In this document: piece after piece, positions 24,085 through 34,788 of the stretch
Position numbering within the stretch: position 1 is the first letter of the stretch
How the letters are laid out: the number at the start of each line of letters is the position of its first letter
Assembly: GCA_024516155.1 (NCBI GenBank)
Contig: JAJJXM010000015.1
Location: forward strand, 248,001-312,000
Direction: 5' to 3'
Source: Pyronema omphalodes
Taxonomy: Eukaryota; Ascomycota; Pezizomycetes; Pezizales; Pyronemataceae
DNA: 64,000 nt
Program-made: the position numbers and the translations under genes
The notes under the pieces: model-generated
Seen by the model: the letters and a program-made list of their open reading frames with translations, nothing else
Told to the model about the DNA's origin: nothing
Databases searched by the model: none

Positions 24085-24529
24085 GGTCCGAACAGGTAGC
24101 CTCAAAAAGCCAAAGGAGGCTACCTAGTTGGGGATTTGGTTCGGACCCCGAGCAGCTGAGAGACTCAGTTTGATCCTTGCCCTGTGGGCGGCCATGGAGG
24201 GCCTGGGGATCCGAACAGGTAGCCTCAAAAAGCCGAGGGAGGCTACCTGGTTGGGGATTTGGTTCGGACCCCGACCAGCTGAGAGACCCAGCTTGATTGT
24301 TGCCCTGTGGGCGGCCATGGGTGGGGCTGGGGGTCCGAACAGGTAGCCTCAAAAAGCCGAGGGAGGCTACCTGGTTAGGGATTTGGTTCGGACCCCGAGC
24401 AGCTGAGAGACTCAGCTTGATTGTTGCCCTGTGGGCGGCCATGGGGGGCCAGGGGATCCGAACAGGTAGCCTCAAAAAACCGAGGGAGGCTACCTGGTTG
24501 GGGATTTGGTTCGGACCCCGAGCGGCTGT
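24085..24529. repeat. 123-bp minisatellite with nested inverted repeats, copy A (about 4 units)
   Basis: The marker TCCGAACAGG recurs at 24087, 24210, 24334 and 24457, giving 123-124 bp units; the fourth unit is incomplete. A diverged relative starts at about 23896. Each unit has an outer stem GGTCCGAAC..GTTCGGACC (one arm base altered in the GGATCC units), an inner stem GGTAGCCTC..GAGGCTACC, and a following stem AGCTGAG..CTCAGCT. The minus strand stays largely open across the array (words such as FLRLPVR and GNNQAGSLS), but I see no known domain. Confidence 0.88.
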
Positions 24530-25805
24530 TTAATGTTGTCCCACAGGATATTGAGAAATCCACCAAAGATCCGGAGATTCCGGAAACCCAAGGAGTCTGG
24601 ATCAGGCAGCCGCAAAGAGCTAAGTGAGGCCACCTAACCCAGAGGGATGACTTATCGATTGTATTCCGTTTGAGGCCCCAGATGGGAGCGGTGCCTCAAG
24701 GTCGACGAGTTGCCGCCATAAGACCGAATCGAGCAGTATCCAGATGGATTGGATACCGCGTGGTCGCTTGGGTAGGTGATCTATCTTGGGTGGCATACGA
24801 CCCCCTCCGAGGACGGGATGAGGAGGTCGACAGGTTATGGTTTTCAAGTTGTTCTTGGTAATGCGTCTCTAGAGTACGGCTTTCAATTCGGGACGGGCCA
24901 GAGGGAGTTAGGCCAATAGCCCTGAAAATAGTCAGCTGTTTGTATGCCAAAAGAGGTTTACTGTGTAGGTCTAAATTACCGGAAGCTTGATGGCGAAACC
25001 TCAGGGTCATGACTGTTCCGCAGAAGTACTGCATGGTTGTTGTTGCGTGTTATTGGATGCTGTTGCAAGTTACTGGAAGGAAGGTCGTTTTATAAAAGGA
25101 TTGGGACGAGGATAGCGGCGGGTGCTGGTGTGACTGCGGCTGTGACTGTGATTGGGACTGTGGGTTTGGTAAGCGGGGGTTAAACGCCGCTCGTCATCAT
25201 GACCTCATGCCACGGAAATATCGATTGAATTATGATTCAGTTCATGCACAACAGGCATTATTTATTCACTTATCTTAGAAATCATAAGCCTTTCGAGCTG
25301 GGTATACATTTTAACTATATCATTCCATCCCTGTCGTTAAAATCTCATCTCCTCCGATACTGTCTTATCAGAGCCACACGAATGGTACATATCTCATTAG
25401 TCCATGAAAGCTGCCGTTAGACGCTGACGCGGTAATTGCGTCATATACTCGCCTAGCAACATCCCCGCCTAACCTCCACTAAGGTTATGTGTGCCACTAG
25501 GCCCCATTCACTCTCCTAAATTTCACGATGAGTATGCAAAGTTTACTTGGGGATTTCGATGGCGCTTTCCCATGGGTTGAAGCCTGATGTAGTGTCTCTT
25601 GTCGGATCTTCTGCAGTTCTGAGCATTATTTTCTTACGCATATATTTATTCTCAGCAGTACTTGACGAGTCATAAATATAGATCAAAGAAAGGTTGTAAA
25701 TTTATGATATATAATTTCCTATGTCAGCAAGGTTAATCACTTCTGAAAAATATCATGCGGTCATCTCGTATCACTTGTGTTCTGTGTCTATCCATTATGT
25801 GTGCC

Positions 25806-26876
25806 AGACCTCCCAGTCGTACAAACCAGCTTAAAATGACGGCCAAAACGGACTGTACGGACTGTTGGAACATGAGAACTGTACGGCGACCCAGTTCAGT
25901 TTACTGTCAGTAGTATAAACTGGTTAAACTGGTTAAACTGCGAAAACCAGTTAACTGAATGCAAGGCTTGGCAAACCAGGTGAACTGTTTAAAACTGTGA
26001 AAACTGCTTTGTCCAGAGGAACTGGTTTGTGAAAGAGAAATAAATACTATTCAGTGCATAAATAACAAAATTCTATACTAATTGTGTCCCCAGAAATCAC
26101 AACTGACGCCCACGATTGCAGCTCTTGAGTCCTTCAATGGCCTTCAGGATGCGGTTAAACTGATTTGTATTTGCTGAGTCCGTTTAATCAGTGCACTGCA
26201 GTTACCTGGTTCCATGGACCCCTCAAAACCGAACCCACTGTGTATCCGGGACACCAAAACTGCACCAACTAACTGTGAATTGTCAGTTCAGTTTACCTGG
26301 TTTACGATTTTACCCGGTAAACTGGCTATACGGTTGGGAGGTCTGCTCACGGCTGAAGTTTCATCTATCCACCCCCGTAGTCATGAAGAATAATAATATT
26401 ATATCATTAAAGGGTCGGGGTTAAAGGTTTACATCTACCAGTGTATCCGTTTATTTGTTGTGTATGCTATTGTTACTTTATTTTCCTATGTTGATTGGAT
26501 TTTGATTGGATTGGTTTTTATTTGATTGGATTGGTTTTTATTCGATTGGAGTTTTATTGAAGTTTTCCATTTTTCCATCTTCCCGTCCGAGCGGTTGGTA
26601 ATAGGTAATAGGTCGTGGGTGACTTGGTGACTTGGTAACGTAGTATGAGATTTGTCGTTTTCGTAACAAACAAGTGAGGTTAATCTGTAAAATAAAATAA
26701 AATAAAATATCGCAACCACATTTCTGTCTTCACAGGTTCGCAGGTTCATAAGATTACATGAAGATACAACGTAGTCGGTAATACCTAGTAGTTGTTCAAG
26801 ACCATGTAGACTACAATATCAGGTGTTGATGAACTTAATCATAAAAGCGAGTTAGAGATAAGCCGGGCTCGACGCA
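25806..26876. other. Spacer between the two duplicated segments
   Basis: About 1.07 kb with no gene. The left half (25830-26330) is dense in AACTGG/CCAGTT words in both orientations, for example ACTGGTTAAACTGGTTAAACTG at 25917-25939 followed by AACCAGTTAACTG. It also has ACGGACTGT repeats. The right half has TTGATTGGATT repeats (26490-26550) and an (AAAAT)n run at 26689-26708. Confidence 0.6.
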
Positions 26877-27392
26877 GTGGAGTTGAAGACGAGACGAGAG
26901 TATTATGGACCGCCAGAACCGAGGAGCCAGGAGCCAGGCAAAGCGAGAAGAGAAGATTCAAGGCTGACAGATTAGATCGCGAACAAAAAGGGCTCAGAAT
27001 AATATAAAGATGAGATGGAAACCGATGTGATGAAAAATAAGGGCTGTAGACTTAAGGGTGAGCTGTTGATGCAAAACTTAAGCTCATCCACTGCCTTAAA
27101 AGAATAGTAAGGTTGTATCACTCGCTGATGGTATTGATTCATCTTTTTGATCTTGGGGTTGGGAACTTGGTATGGTATTATTGAATTGGCAAATTGGCAA
27201 ATCGGTAACTGGCAACTGGCATAGTGAATCTTGGAATTGGTCTTGCGGGTATTGTTCTGTGTTTAATGTACGGGTATGCACCATCCACATCTAGGCCTTT
27301 TTTTGTCTTTCGCTAAAATCCATTCACAGTAACTAACGATTTGGTGAACACAGCATATCGATCACGAGGAAACAAGGGAATCATGTAAGTTA

Positions 27393-28138
27393 CTTTATTT
27401 ATTTATTTGTTTATTTATTTATCTATTTCTTGAATTATTCACCAAATTTCTGACCAAGGCCTATCAAGTCCATGCAGCAAAAGATAAAGCAAAGACAAAG
27501 AAACAAAAAAGCAAAATATCCGAACCCATAGTCTATAATCATACACTGACCGAGGCCTAAAAGTCCCATGCAGGAAAAAACAACAAAAACACCCAATATC
27601 CAGCGCCTGTTTGGTTCCCCATAGATGAGCCATTGGTGTATATTATTATATTCTTTTCTTCCACTTGAAGTTCTCGGAGCCTTCTGAGATGTGTTGTTGC
27701 GGCCTGCGGCAAATTGGATAATCGTGGAATTTCGGTGTTGATTGGCCTACTTCCCCTCCCAAGGTGATATATCTGGGTATGCAGCATCTTCGGGGTTTCG
27801 GGGTTTCGGGGTTTCGACTATATCTTCCAGACACAGAATACAACCAAGGTCCTAGGTATCGGAGCATGCGTGCGAGCCGTGATGGTGTTTTCGATCCGGT
27901 CGCTATTGGCAGTCGTATTCCCCACCCCTCACATGATGCGAAGTGGTTCAAGATGGAAGTACAGATGGCCACTGGGTGAGTGGGCAGCAAGGAGAAAGGC
28001 TTTGTCATGGGTTTCTGGCGGCGGCCTTTTTTCGGCGGCTCTGTCTTTTTTTTGAAAGGCTCTGACATCTCGCTAGCTAGGGCAAAATAGATACAGGCAG
28101 CTGTATAGAAAGTACGATGTCACATATCCCATAGCGGC
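27393..28138 (-). mobile_element. Decayed Tad-type LINE remnant (copy B)
   Basis: Counterpart of the LINE remnant in copy A. On the minus strand IIIYTNGSSMGNQTGAG marks the RNase H start (27600-27660). The 3' block occurs twice in tandem (around 27445-27475 and 27540-27573, ctgaccaaggcctat and ctgaccgaggcctaaa), followed by the TAAA-type tail at 27393-27430. Frames are broken and most of the domain is missing. Confidence 0.6.
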
Positions 28139-28151
28139 ACTGGCGGCGTTG

Positions 28152-28210
28152 ATTTAATTTAATTTGATTTGATTTTCTTGAACGTTCCCCACCTTAAGGT
28201 TATGACGTAT
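28152..28210 (-). mobile_element. Very short retroposon-like insertion (59 bp), perfect 13-bp target duplication
   Basis: Flanked by identical ACTGGCGGCGTTG copies at 28139-28151 and 28211-28223. The 5' boundary and palindromes are the same as in the 23588 copy. The tail is AAATC/AAATT repeats. As both duplicates carry it at the same site, insertion came before the segmental duplication. Confidence 0.78.
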
Positions 28211-28638
28211 ACTGGCGGCGTTGGCGGTGGCTTTGGCAGCGGTTCATGCTTCATAGGGTTTCTGGGGTCTTGTGGTATTGATGTAATGGGAGGATTTTCA
28301 ACTAAGAGGATGGATTTATCGACTAAGGGGCTTTTCGCTATTGCTGGTGTAGGGAATCAAGTGATATGGATTCCATGTGGGAAACGTCCTCGGTGGGATC
28401 CCTTGAATTGCTTGGGAAGGGACCTAAGGTTGAGATTGAGGATTGTTGAGGCTTAGGGTCCGAATAGGTAGCCTCTATAAGCGGAGGGAGGCTACCTGGT
28501 TGGGATTTTGGTTCGGACCCCAAGAAGCCGAGATACTCAGCTGGTATGTTGTCCGATGGGAGGCCATATGTTCCGGTATAGATCCGGAAATTCCGGAGAT
28601 CCAAGGAGTCTGGATCAGGCCTTTGGGATAGGCCCGGG

Positions 28639-28834
28639 GGTCCGAACAGGTAGCCTCAAAAAACCGAAGGAGGCTACCTGGTTGGGGATTTGGTTCGGAC
28701 CCCGAGCAGCTGAGAGACCCAGCTTGATTGTTGCCCTGTGGGCGGCCATGGGGGGGCTGGGGATCCGAACAGGTAGCCTCAAAAAGCCGAGGGAGGCTAC
28801 CTGGCTGGGGATTTGGTTCGGACCCCGAGCGGCT
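28639..28834. repeat. 123-bp minisatellite, copy B (about 2 units)
   Basis: TCCGAACAGG recurs at 28641 and 28764 (123 bp), with a diverged relative starting at 28456. The stems are the same as in copy A. Two units fewer than copy A shows expansion or contraction after the duplication. Confidence 0.88.
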
Positions 28835-30126
28835 GTTTAATGTTGTCCAATAGGATATTGAGAACTCCACCAAAGATCCGGAGATTCCGGAAACCCAAGT
28901 AGTCTGGGTCAGGCAGCCGCAAAGAGCTGAGTGAGGCCACCTAACCCAGAGGGATGACTTATCGATTGTATTCCGTTCGAGGCCCCAGATGGGGAGGGGG
29001 CCTCAAGGTCGACGAGTTGCCGCCATAAGACCGAATCGAGTAGTATCTAGATGGATGGGATACCGCGTGGTCGCTTGGGGCAGGTGATCTATCTCGGTGG
29101 CATACGACCCCCTCCGAGGACGGGGTGAGGAGGTCGACAGATTATGGTTGTGAAGTTGTTCTTGGTAACGTGTCTCCTGAGTACGGCATTCAATTTGGGA
29201 CGGGTCGGAGGGAGTTAGGCTAATAGCCCTGGAAATAGTCAGCGGTTTGTATGCCAAAAGAGGTTTACTGTGTAGGTCTAAATTACCGGAAGCTTGATGA
29301 TGAAACCTCAGGATCATGACTCTATTCCGCAGAAGTACTGCATGGTTGTTGTTGCGTGTTGTTGGATGATGTTGCAAGTTGCTGAGGGGAAGATCGTTTT
29401 ATAAAGGGATTGGGATGAGGATAGCGGCGGGTGCTGGTGTGACTGCGGCTGTGACGGTGATTGTGACTGTGGGTTTGGTAAGCGGGGGTTTAAACGCAGC
29501 TCGTCATCATGACCTCATGCTACGGAAATATCGATTTAATTATGATTCAGTTCATGCGCAACAGGCATTATTTATTCACTTATCTACAAATCATAAGCCT
29601 TTCGAGCTGGGTGTGAATTTTTAACTATATCATTTTATCCCTATCGTTGTTGAAATCCCATCTCGTCCGATGCTGCCTTATCAGAGCCTCACGAATGGTA
29701 CACATCTCGAGCATCAAGTCCATAAAAGCCGCCGTTAGACGCTGACGCGCTAATTACGTCATATACTCGCCTAGCAACACCCCCGCCTAACCTTCACTAA
29801 TTAGGGTTATGTGTGCCACCAGATCCCATTCACTCTCCTAAATTTCATGATGAGTATGCAAAGTTTGCTGGGGGATTTCGATGGCGCTTTCCCAGGGGTT
29901 GAAGCCTGATGTAGTGTCTCTTGTCGGATCTTCTGCAGTTCTGAGCATTATTTTCTTACGTAGATATTTACTCTCAGCAGTACTTGACGAGTCATAAATA
30001 TAGATCAAAGAAAGGTTCTAAATTTATGATATATAATTTCCCATGTCAGCAAGGTTAATCACTTCTGAACAACATCATGCGATCATCTAGTATCACTTGT
30101 GTTCTGTGTCTATCCGTTGTGTGCGC

Positions 30127-31407
30127 CATCTTGATTTTGTTCCGAAAGCCTTGCAAAGCCTTAGAAATCTCTCAGTCATATCGAAAGTTTTTTATTTCTA
30201 TTTATTCAACCGTTCCCATTATCACATTCCCTTCCCGCCTCTCGAGAATGAGAGTGATGGAAGCCCCCGATTCACCAAGCGCGTCGATAGTCGAGGTAGG
30301 CTAAACAATAAAAACCCTGGAACCGTGCTCAATGGATGAGTGATGAGTAATAAACCGAGTTTTTGAGGAGCTAGAATATTTATCAACAATTCTGTAGGGT
30401 GTATGTACGAAGGTCATTAAAAGAAGAGAGGAAAAGTGGAACTTTGGATAGTGGGATTTAAAACAGAGCAAACGAAAGTCATAGAAAACCGATGAAAAGC
30501 CAGAATCCATATAAAAATTCAATAACAGTAAATAATTTCTACCCAAATACTCAAGACTTGAGACTACTATAATCAATTTCAAGCCAATACTCTGAGAAGC
30601 AAACAAGCGACATATAACGATACAAATCACACTCACAAAAAATCCCTCAGAATTTATGTATCACACCAATTAATTACTACCACAGTGCTTAATCCTCATC
30701 ACTATCCCCTAATAACCCTGCCTTTACCTTTATCTCACATCACCAGCGGACAACTCCTTCGAGTGATATCCGATGCGTTCTAATCACTTCCTCTCACTCC
30801 CCTCGTTCACTTTCTTACTTAACGATCATAATCTGCATTCAACTATTTTCCTTCTTCATATATTCCGATAATAAACATACATAAAGCAAATAACTTATAA
30901 GATCGCCGGAACGTGCTTGGTTTCTCCGGTATGTCTGAGATTAGAAGCGGGTATGTACTGTACACTGTGCAGCTGTGCTGTTGGTTACTGCATTCGGCTA
31001 CGTTTCTGAATTTAGTAACATTGATCGCAACCGGTAGTGATTGGGAGTCGAGTGTTTTAACATGGGATGGGATTGAAACGTGAAGATGGAATGTGAGTTT
31101 GCCGGTAGGGAGTTGGAGTGGATTGGGCTGTTTTTGAAGGATCTGATGATATGATGGTGATAAATGTTCCAAGTGGATATTTAGACACGGAAACTGGGTA
31201 CCTTTATAGGTTTACTCTGATATCAGTTTCGTAACTCTTCATTCAAGAAATATTTCATAAATACATAGTTTAACAGCGCCCGACCAGCTAGCTAGGAGCT
31301 CCATAAATACATCCATAAAATCATTTTTTCCAAATCCCAAATCATTTGCAATCATATCCATATGCCCCATATTTTCATCCCTCATAAATTCATCCCTCAT
31401 ATCATCA
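30127..31407. other. AT-rich intergenic DNA, no gene seen
   Basis: I see no gene with plausible codon structure and no clear repeat. The DNA next to 31408 is the presumed 3' flank of the minus-strand membrane-protein gene. Confidence 0.5.
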
Positions 31408-32258
31408 TTAACGTACCAAAAGCATTTTCTCCTTGATCATCTCATCCTTCTCCAAGTCGACTAAGCCCGCCCCGACCATTCCCAACTCCTCGTCATTTCC
31501 CCCATAAACTCCAATAGTCTCTAAATTCTCCACCTCATCCCCCATACCACTCATCGCAACCTCCCCCACAATAACTGCCATCCTAATCTGAGCCACCACC
31601 ACCTTTGTCGCTACCCACCCCGCCACCATAACCCCAATACAAAACCAACCCCATTCCCATATCATCGCTTGTCTTTCCTCTCCTCCAACACTTTTTGGAA
31701 CCGAATGTACAGTATCCAGCATCATCCCAGCAGCAAGAATCATGAATAACTCTATCAAGACAGCAAGGCAGGCATCGAAGATAAGGAAATGGGAATAAAA
31801 TTTGAGGATGCGTTTAGATGTGGCTGTTGGGTATTCGTGACTTTCGTGCGTATTGCTGCAGATTATAGCCTGGGAAGAGGAGAATAAGGCCGAGATGATA
31901 AGGTAGAGACGGGGAATAAGGGTTGGGTATTGGTACGGGTATAGGCTGAGAAGGAAAAAAATGGCGCTGTTGAACAAGAAGTGAAGACATGCGAAGGTGG
32001 ATATTTGGTTAAGTCTATAATGCCGTATGAGTTAGTACTGATGGTTCATAACGAGTTCTTTTTCAGAAGCAATTTGTACGCTGCTGCAGGACAAACACGG
32101 CATACATACCGATCATGGTTTTCCTCCAAACCATCCCCCGGATTTCTTATTCCTGTCGTCGGGGTGTTCTGCGTCGACGACGTCGATTTCTTCAGCGGTG
32201 GGGTGGGAGACATTGCTGTCAGCGTCGACGATGTTGATATCTTCCCGAGCAGGTCCAT
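31408..32258 (-). CDS. Predicted multi-pass membrane protein, start uncertain
   Basis: The main exon (32014-31408) encodes about four hydrophobic segments (LHFLFNSAIFFLLSLYP; RLYLIISALFSSSQAI; FLIFDACLAVLIELFMIL; WFCIGVMVAGWVATKVVVAQ) and an acidic tail. It has no N-terminal ATG, so an upstream exon is needed. A good intron lies at 32109-32015 (donor GTATGT, branch TACTAAC, acceptor TATAG). It joins in phase to a Ser/Thr-rich exon whose first ATG is at 32258, giving 251 residues. That exon is also open in another frame used by the neighbouring gene model (32113-32941). A third possibility is one gene: skipping 7 bases at the neighbour's acceptor would fuse its first exon to this frame (365 residues). 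I do not recognise the family. Confidence 0.5.
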
Positions 32259-32941
32259 CAACTCTTACCTAGAGAGAGGTGGAATATGTTAGCGGCTGGG
32301 TGATGGATGGTAGCTATGACGTCGTGGGGAGCGGGCGGGGATTAAATCTCGGATGAAATACTGCCGGTTCCGAGGGAGGGGGAAGTCCTAGCTGATCTGA
32401 TCACAGCTCACAGTTCACAGCTTGCAAGCGGAAAAGCAGCGCAGCCCTGTGGGGCGCGAACCGAAAGCTCCGAAGCTGAAAGGAGCGTGGAGCAACGCCA
32501 AAGCAACAGCAACACCTTGCGACGCGAGAATCACTAATCCCAAGGCGCAACATTCCTCGACAACACAAAACAGCGCAAACGTAAAGAGAAAAAAAAACTC
32601 ACAGTTCTTCGATCCATAACTTGCGGAACCCTTCCATAACCTCCTGGTCTCTTCTGACTCTTGCCCCTCTTCTGCTGCTTCGCATAAGCTGCCTTCTGTG
32701 GTCGAGAAGGTCCTCGACCATGTCCCTTCTCCGCATCGCTGCTAGATGTCCCACTGCTACTACTCCCCGTAGAATCCGTTATATCACTACCATCGACATT
32801 CCCCCGTCCTCGCCCGAAACTGAAGTAGGTCAGGTAGTGCGGCCGGTGACAAAGGGCGCAGGTGCATAATACAATTCCGCAGACAACGAGGGCGGAGAAG
32901 AAGATGGGAAGGAAGACGGAAATTATGCGGTTGGGTGCCAT
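32113..32941 (-). CDS. Small single-pass membrane protein, hypothetical
   Basis: Two exons (32941-32603, 32268-32113), phase 0, encode 164 residues. The intron of 334 nt has donor GTGAGT and acceptor CTCTCTAG. An N-terminal hydrophobic anchor (residues ~5-29, ending CTCALCHRPH) is followed by a Gly/Ser-rich linker (SSSSGTSSSDAEKGHGRG), a basic Lys/Arg-rich stretch (~80-101), and an acidic C-terminus with two similar motifs, INIVDADSN and IDVVDAEHPDD, ending SGGWFGGKP. The acidic tail frame has mainly C-ending codons, which supports it over the overlapping frame. The family and function are not recognised. A signal-anchor topology with a cytosolic tail is likely. Confidence 0.6.
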
Positions 32942-34509
32942 GCTTGCCGGCTATCTTTGGTGGTCGTTTAGTTGTATGGAGTCGCTGTTTATCGGTCGTT
33001 ATACTAGCTGTCGACTCTGTTCGTCGTGAAGATGTCGGCGATATCGTTAGGTAACACCGCGCGGGGAACTGGCGCGTTGTTCACTCCTTCAGCTGCGATA
33101 CTTTCCGAACGGATGCGATGGACGGATGAGAGGTGAAGCACGGCGTGCAAAGCGAGCAGCAACGAGAAAATGGATAGGCTAGGTCACGATAAAAATTGGG
33201 AAGGCGGGGCGCGATGCGCGCCTACCTATCACGGATGGTATCCATCTAGGATCTTGTTTGCATAGAGAGCCACAGCATGGCTGGAGAGTCGGCAAGTCCT
33301 AGCCAGCCCGGTCTGGAACTGATGCGATGGATGAGGCTTGCCAATGGCTGCTCATATGTAGACGGGAAACAAACTGCATGCTCTCTGGCGATGCAATGAT
33401 GCGACACGGGTTGGCATGTATGCGGCCTTTAAGGAAGGTCAAAATGGCGTTGGATCTTTTGGTTCCTGGAATTGGCGTACATAAATAACTGTCAGCGGCG
33501 CGGTTGTACTCCTTGGGACTGTATTTCGAACTCGCCTAGAAATAACTAGATGTCTTGGGGGATAACTTTTGGATGGCTGTAATGATTCAGGAGATGGATA
33601 TAATATTCGCTCAAAGATGGAAGATAGTTGTGGAAGATAGGATGAATAACAGTCCAGCGTCTTAGGAACTCTTCTTTAACATAAAGTTTCACTGTGCATA
33701 CTGAAACCATTCTCCACCTGCCTCCATTCTGCGACCATCGATACATCCCCCACCATAGGAACAACTATATCTCCCCAAATCTATGGAATGTCACGATAAT
33801 GATAGGTATATTTCACAAAGCATCACCGTTCACAAATACACCGCGAAGATCCGGGGATCTTAGGACCAAGGTCAGTGCCCCTCGAGTTATTTATGTACAT
33901 CAATACATTCGCTTTAGAGCTGAAAGAGCTGAAGGATCCGGAGCTGAAGTCCACCACTATACTGCAGTGCCGGCCGGACGACGGACGTGCTCTATCCGTG
34001 TGGTTTGCTGTACAGTCGACTGTACTCTAACCATACGTGCGAGGAAACTAGCTACATAGCAAGCGGCATTATCCTACGCTCGGTCGAAAGAATCTGTAAC
34101 GCCATGGACGTGATGGGACCCGGGAGTGGATGGAGTAGTTTTAGGCTTTTAGAGTTTCCGATGCGGGGAGATCGGTGTTGATTACAGAGGTATGGTGCAC
34201 CATACACAGTTCGTCTCAGTTCCCTGATATTTCATTAATCTTTGCACTTCCCTTCTCCGCCATGACCTTCAATGGATTCGCCGATTCGCAAATTCCCGAT
34301 TCAACAACCGTGCTCAACTCATGGTCCAATCCTGAAACCCAGGAATACAAGCCGGAGGCCTCTTACATACGTTTTCTACTCGTAGTATGGATATGGCACC
34401 ATAGCCATAATATCCCCGGATCTATGCATAGCTCATGTACTCTACAAGCTAGCTAGCTGACGTTCAGGAACACAGGAACATATCCTCTAGATCCGGTACC
34501 CTTGTCTAA
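32942..34509. other. Intergenic DNA upstream of the minus-strand membrane locus
   Basis: Contains the presumed promoter of the gene starting at 32941. I see no further gene. GC content is moderate with no strong repeats. Confidence 0.45.
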
Positions 34510-34788
34510 CTATATAAATATCTCCGGATCAGGATTCAACTGGCCGAAGGCCGTCAAAGACCGAGGATGGACCGTGTAAGACCGGTAACGACCGGCAAGG
34601 TCTGGCAATGGACTGGCAATGGGCAGTTCGCCTGAAATATTACCATTGGCTATGTACTCGGGCGTTGCGTTAAGTATGGCACACCCCATACACGCCGTAC
34701 ATAGTAATAGCACAACCAAAATCATAAGTTTTCTGAGAAAATGTGGAGGATTAAGAGTCCTATGATAGCCGATTTTAACCATAATCAT
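34510..34788 (-). CDS. Possible small secreted or membrane-anchored protein (92 aa)
   Basis: A single uninterrupted frame from an ATG. It has a basic N-terminus, a strong hydrophobic segment (LMILVVLLLCTACMGCA, residues 21-37) and a hydrophilic 55-residue remainder with two N-glycosylation sequons (NAT, NIS). This layout fits a signal peptide or anchor, but short frames with one hydrophobic run arise by chance in DNA like this, and nothing else supports it. Confidence 0.22.
   Translation of the reverse strand: MIMVKIGYHRTLNPPHFLRKLMILVVLLLCTACMGCAILNATPEYIANGNISGELPIASPLPDLAGRYRSYTVHPRSLTAFGQLNPDPEIFI

Larger units (their letters stand above)
22350..25805. repeat. Segmental duplication, copy A (~3.45 kb)
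   Basis: Aligns colinearly and in the same orientation with 26877-30126 at high identity (roughly nine bases in ten by eye). Shared landmarks include ATTATGGACCG near the left end, the LINE tail, the short retroposon-like insertion, the 123-bp minisatellite and ATCACTTGTGTTCTGTG at the right end. Homology runs past the LINE tail by ~540 bases, so the duplicated unit is larger than one element. Copy A is longer mainly because its minisatellite has four full units against two. Boundaries are approximate (about 20 bases). Confidence 0.9.
26877..30126. repeat. Segmental duplication, copy B (~3.25 kb)
   Basis: Direct, colinear partner of 22350-25805. It holds the same sequence of landmarks with scattered substitutions and small indels. 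The minisatellite has only two full units, which accounts for most of the length difference. Past 30126 the two copies diverge abruptly (GTGTGCGCCATC here, GTGTGCCAGACC in copy A). Confidence 0.9.
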
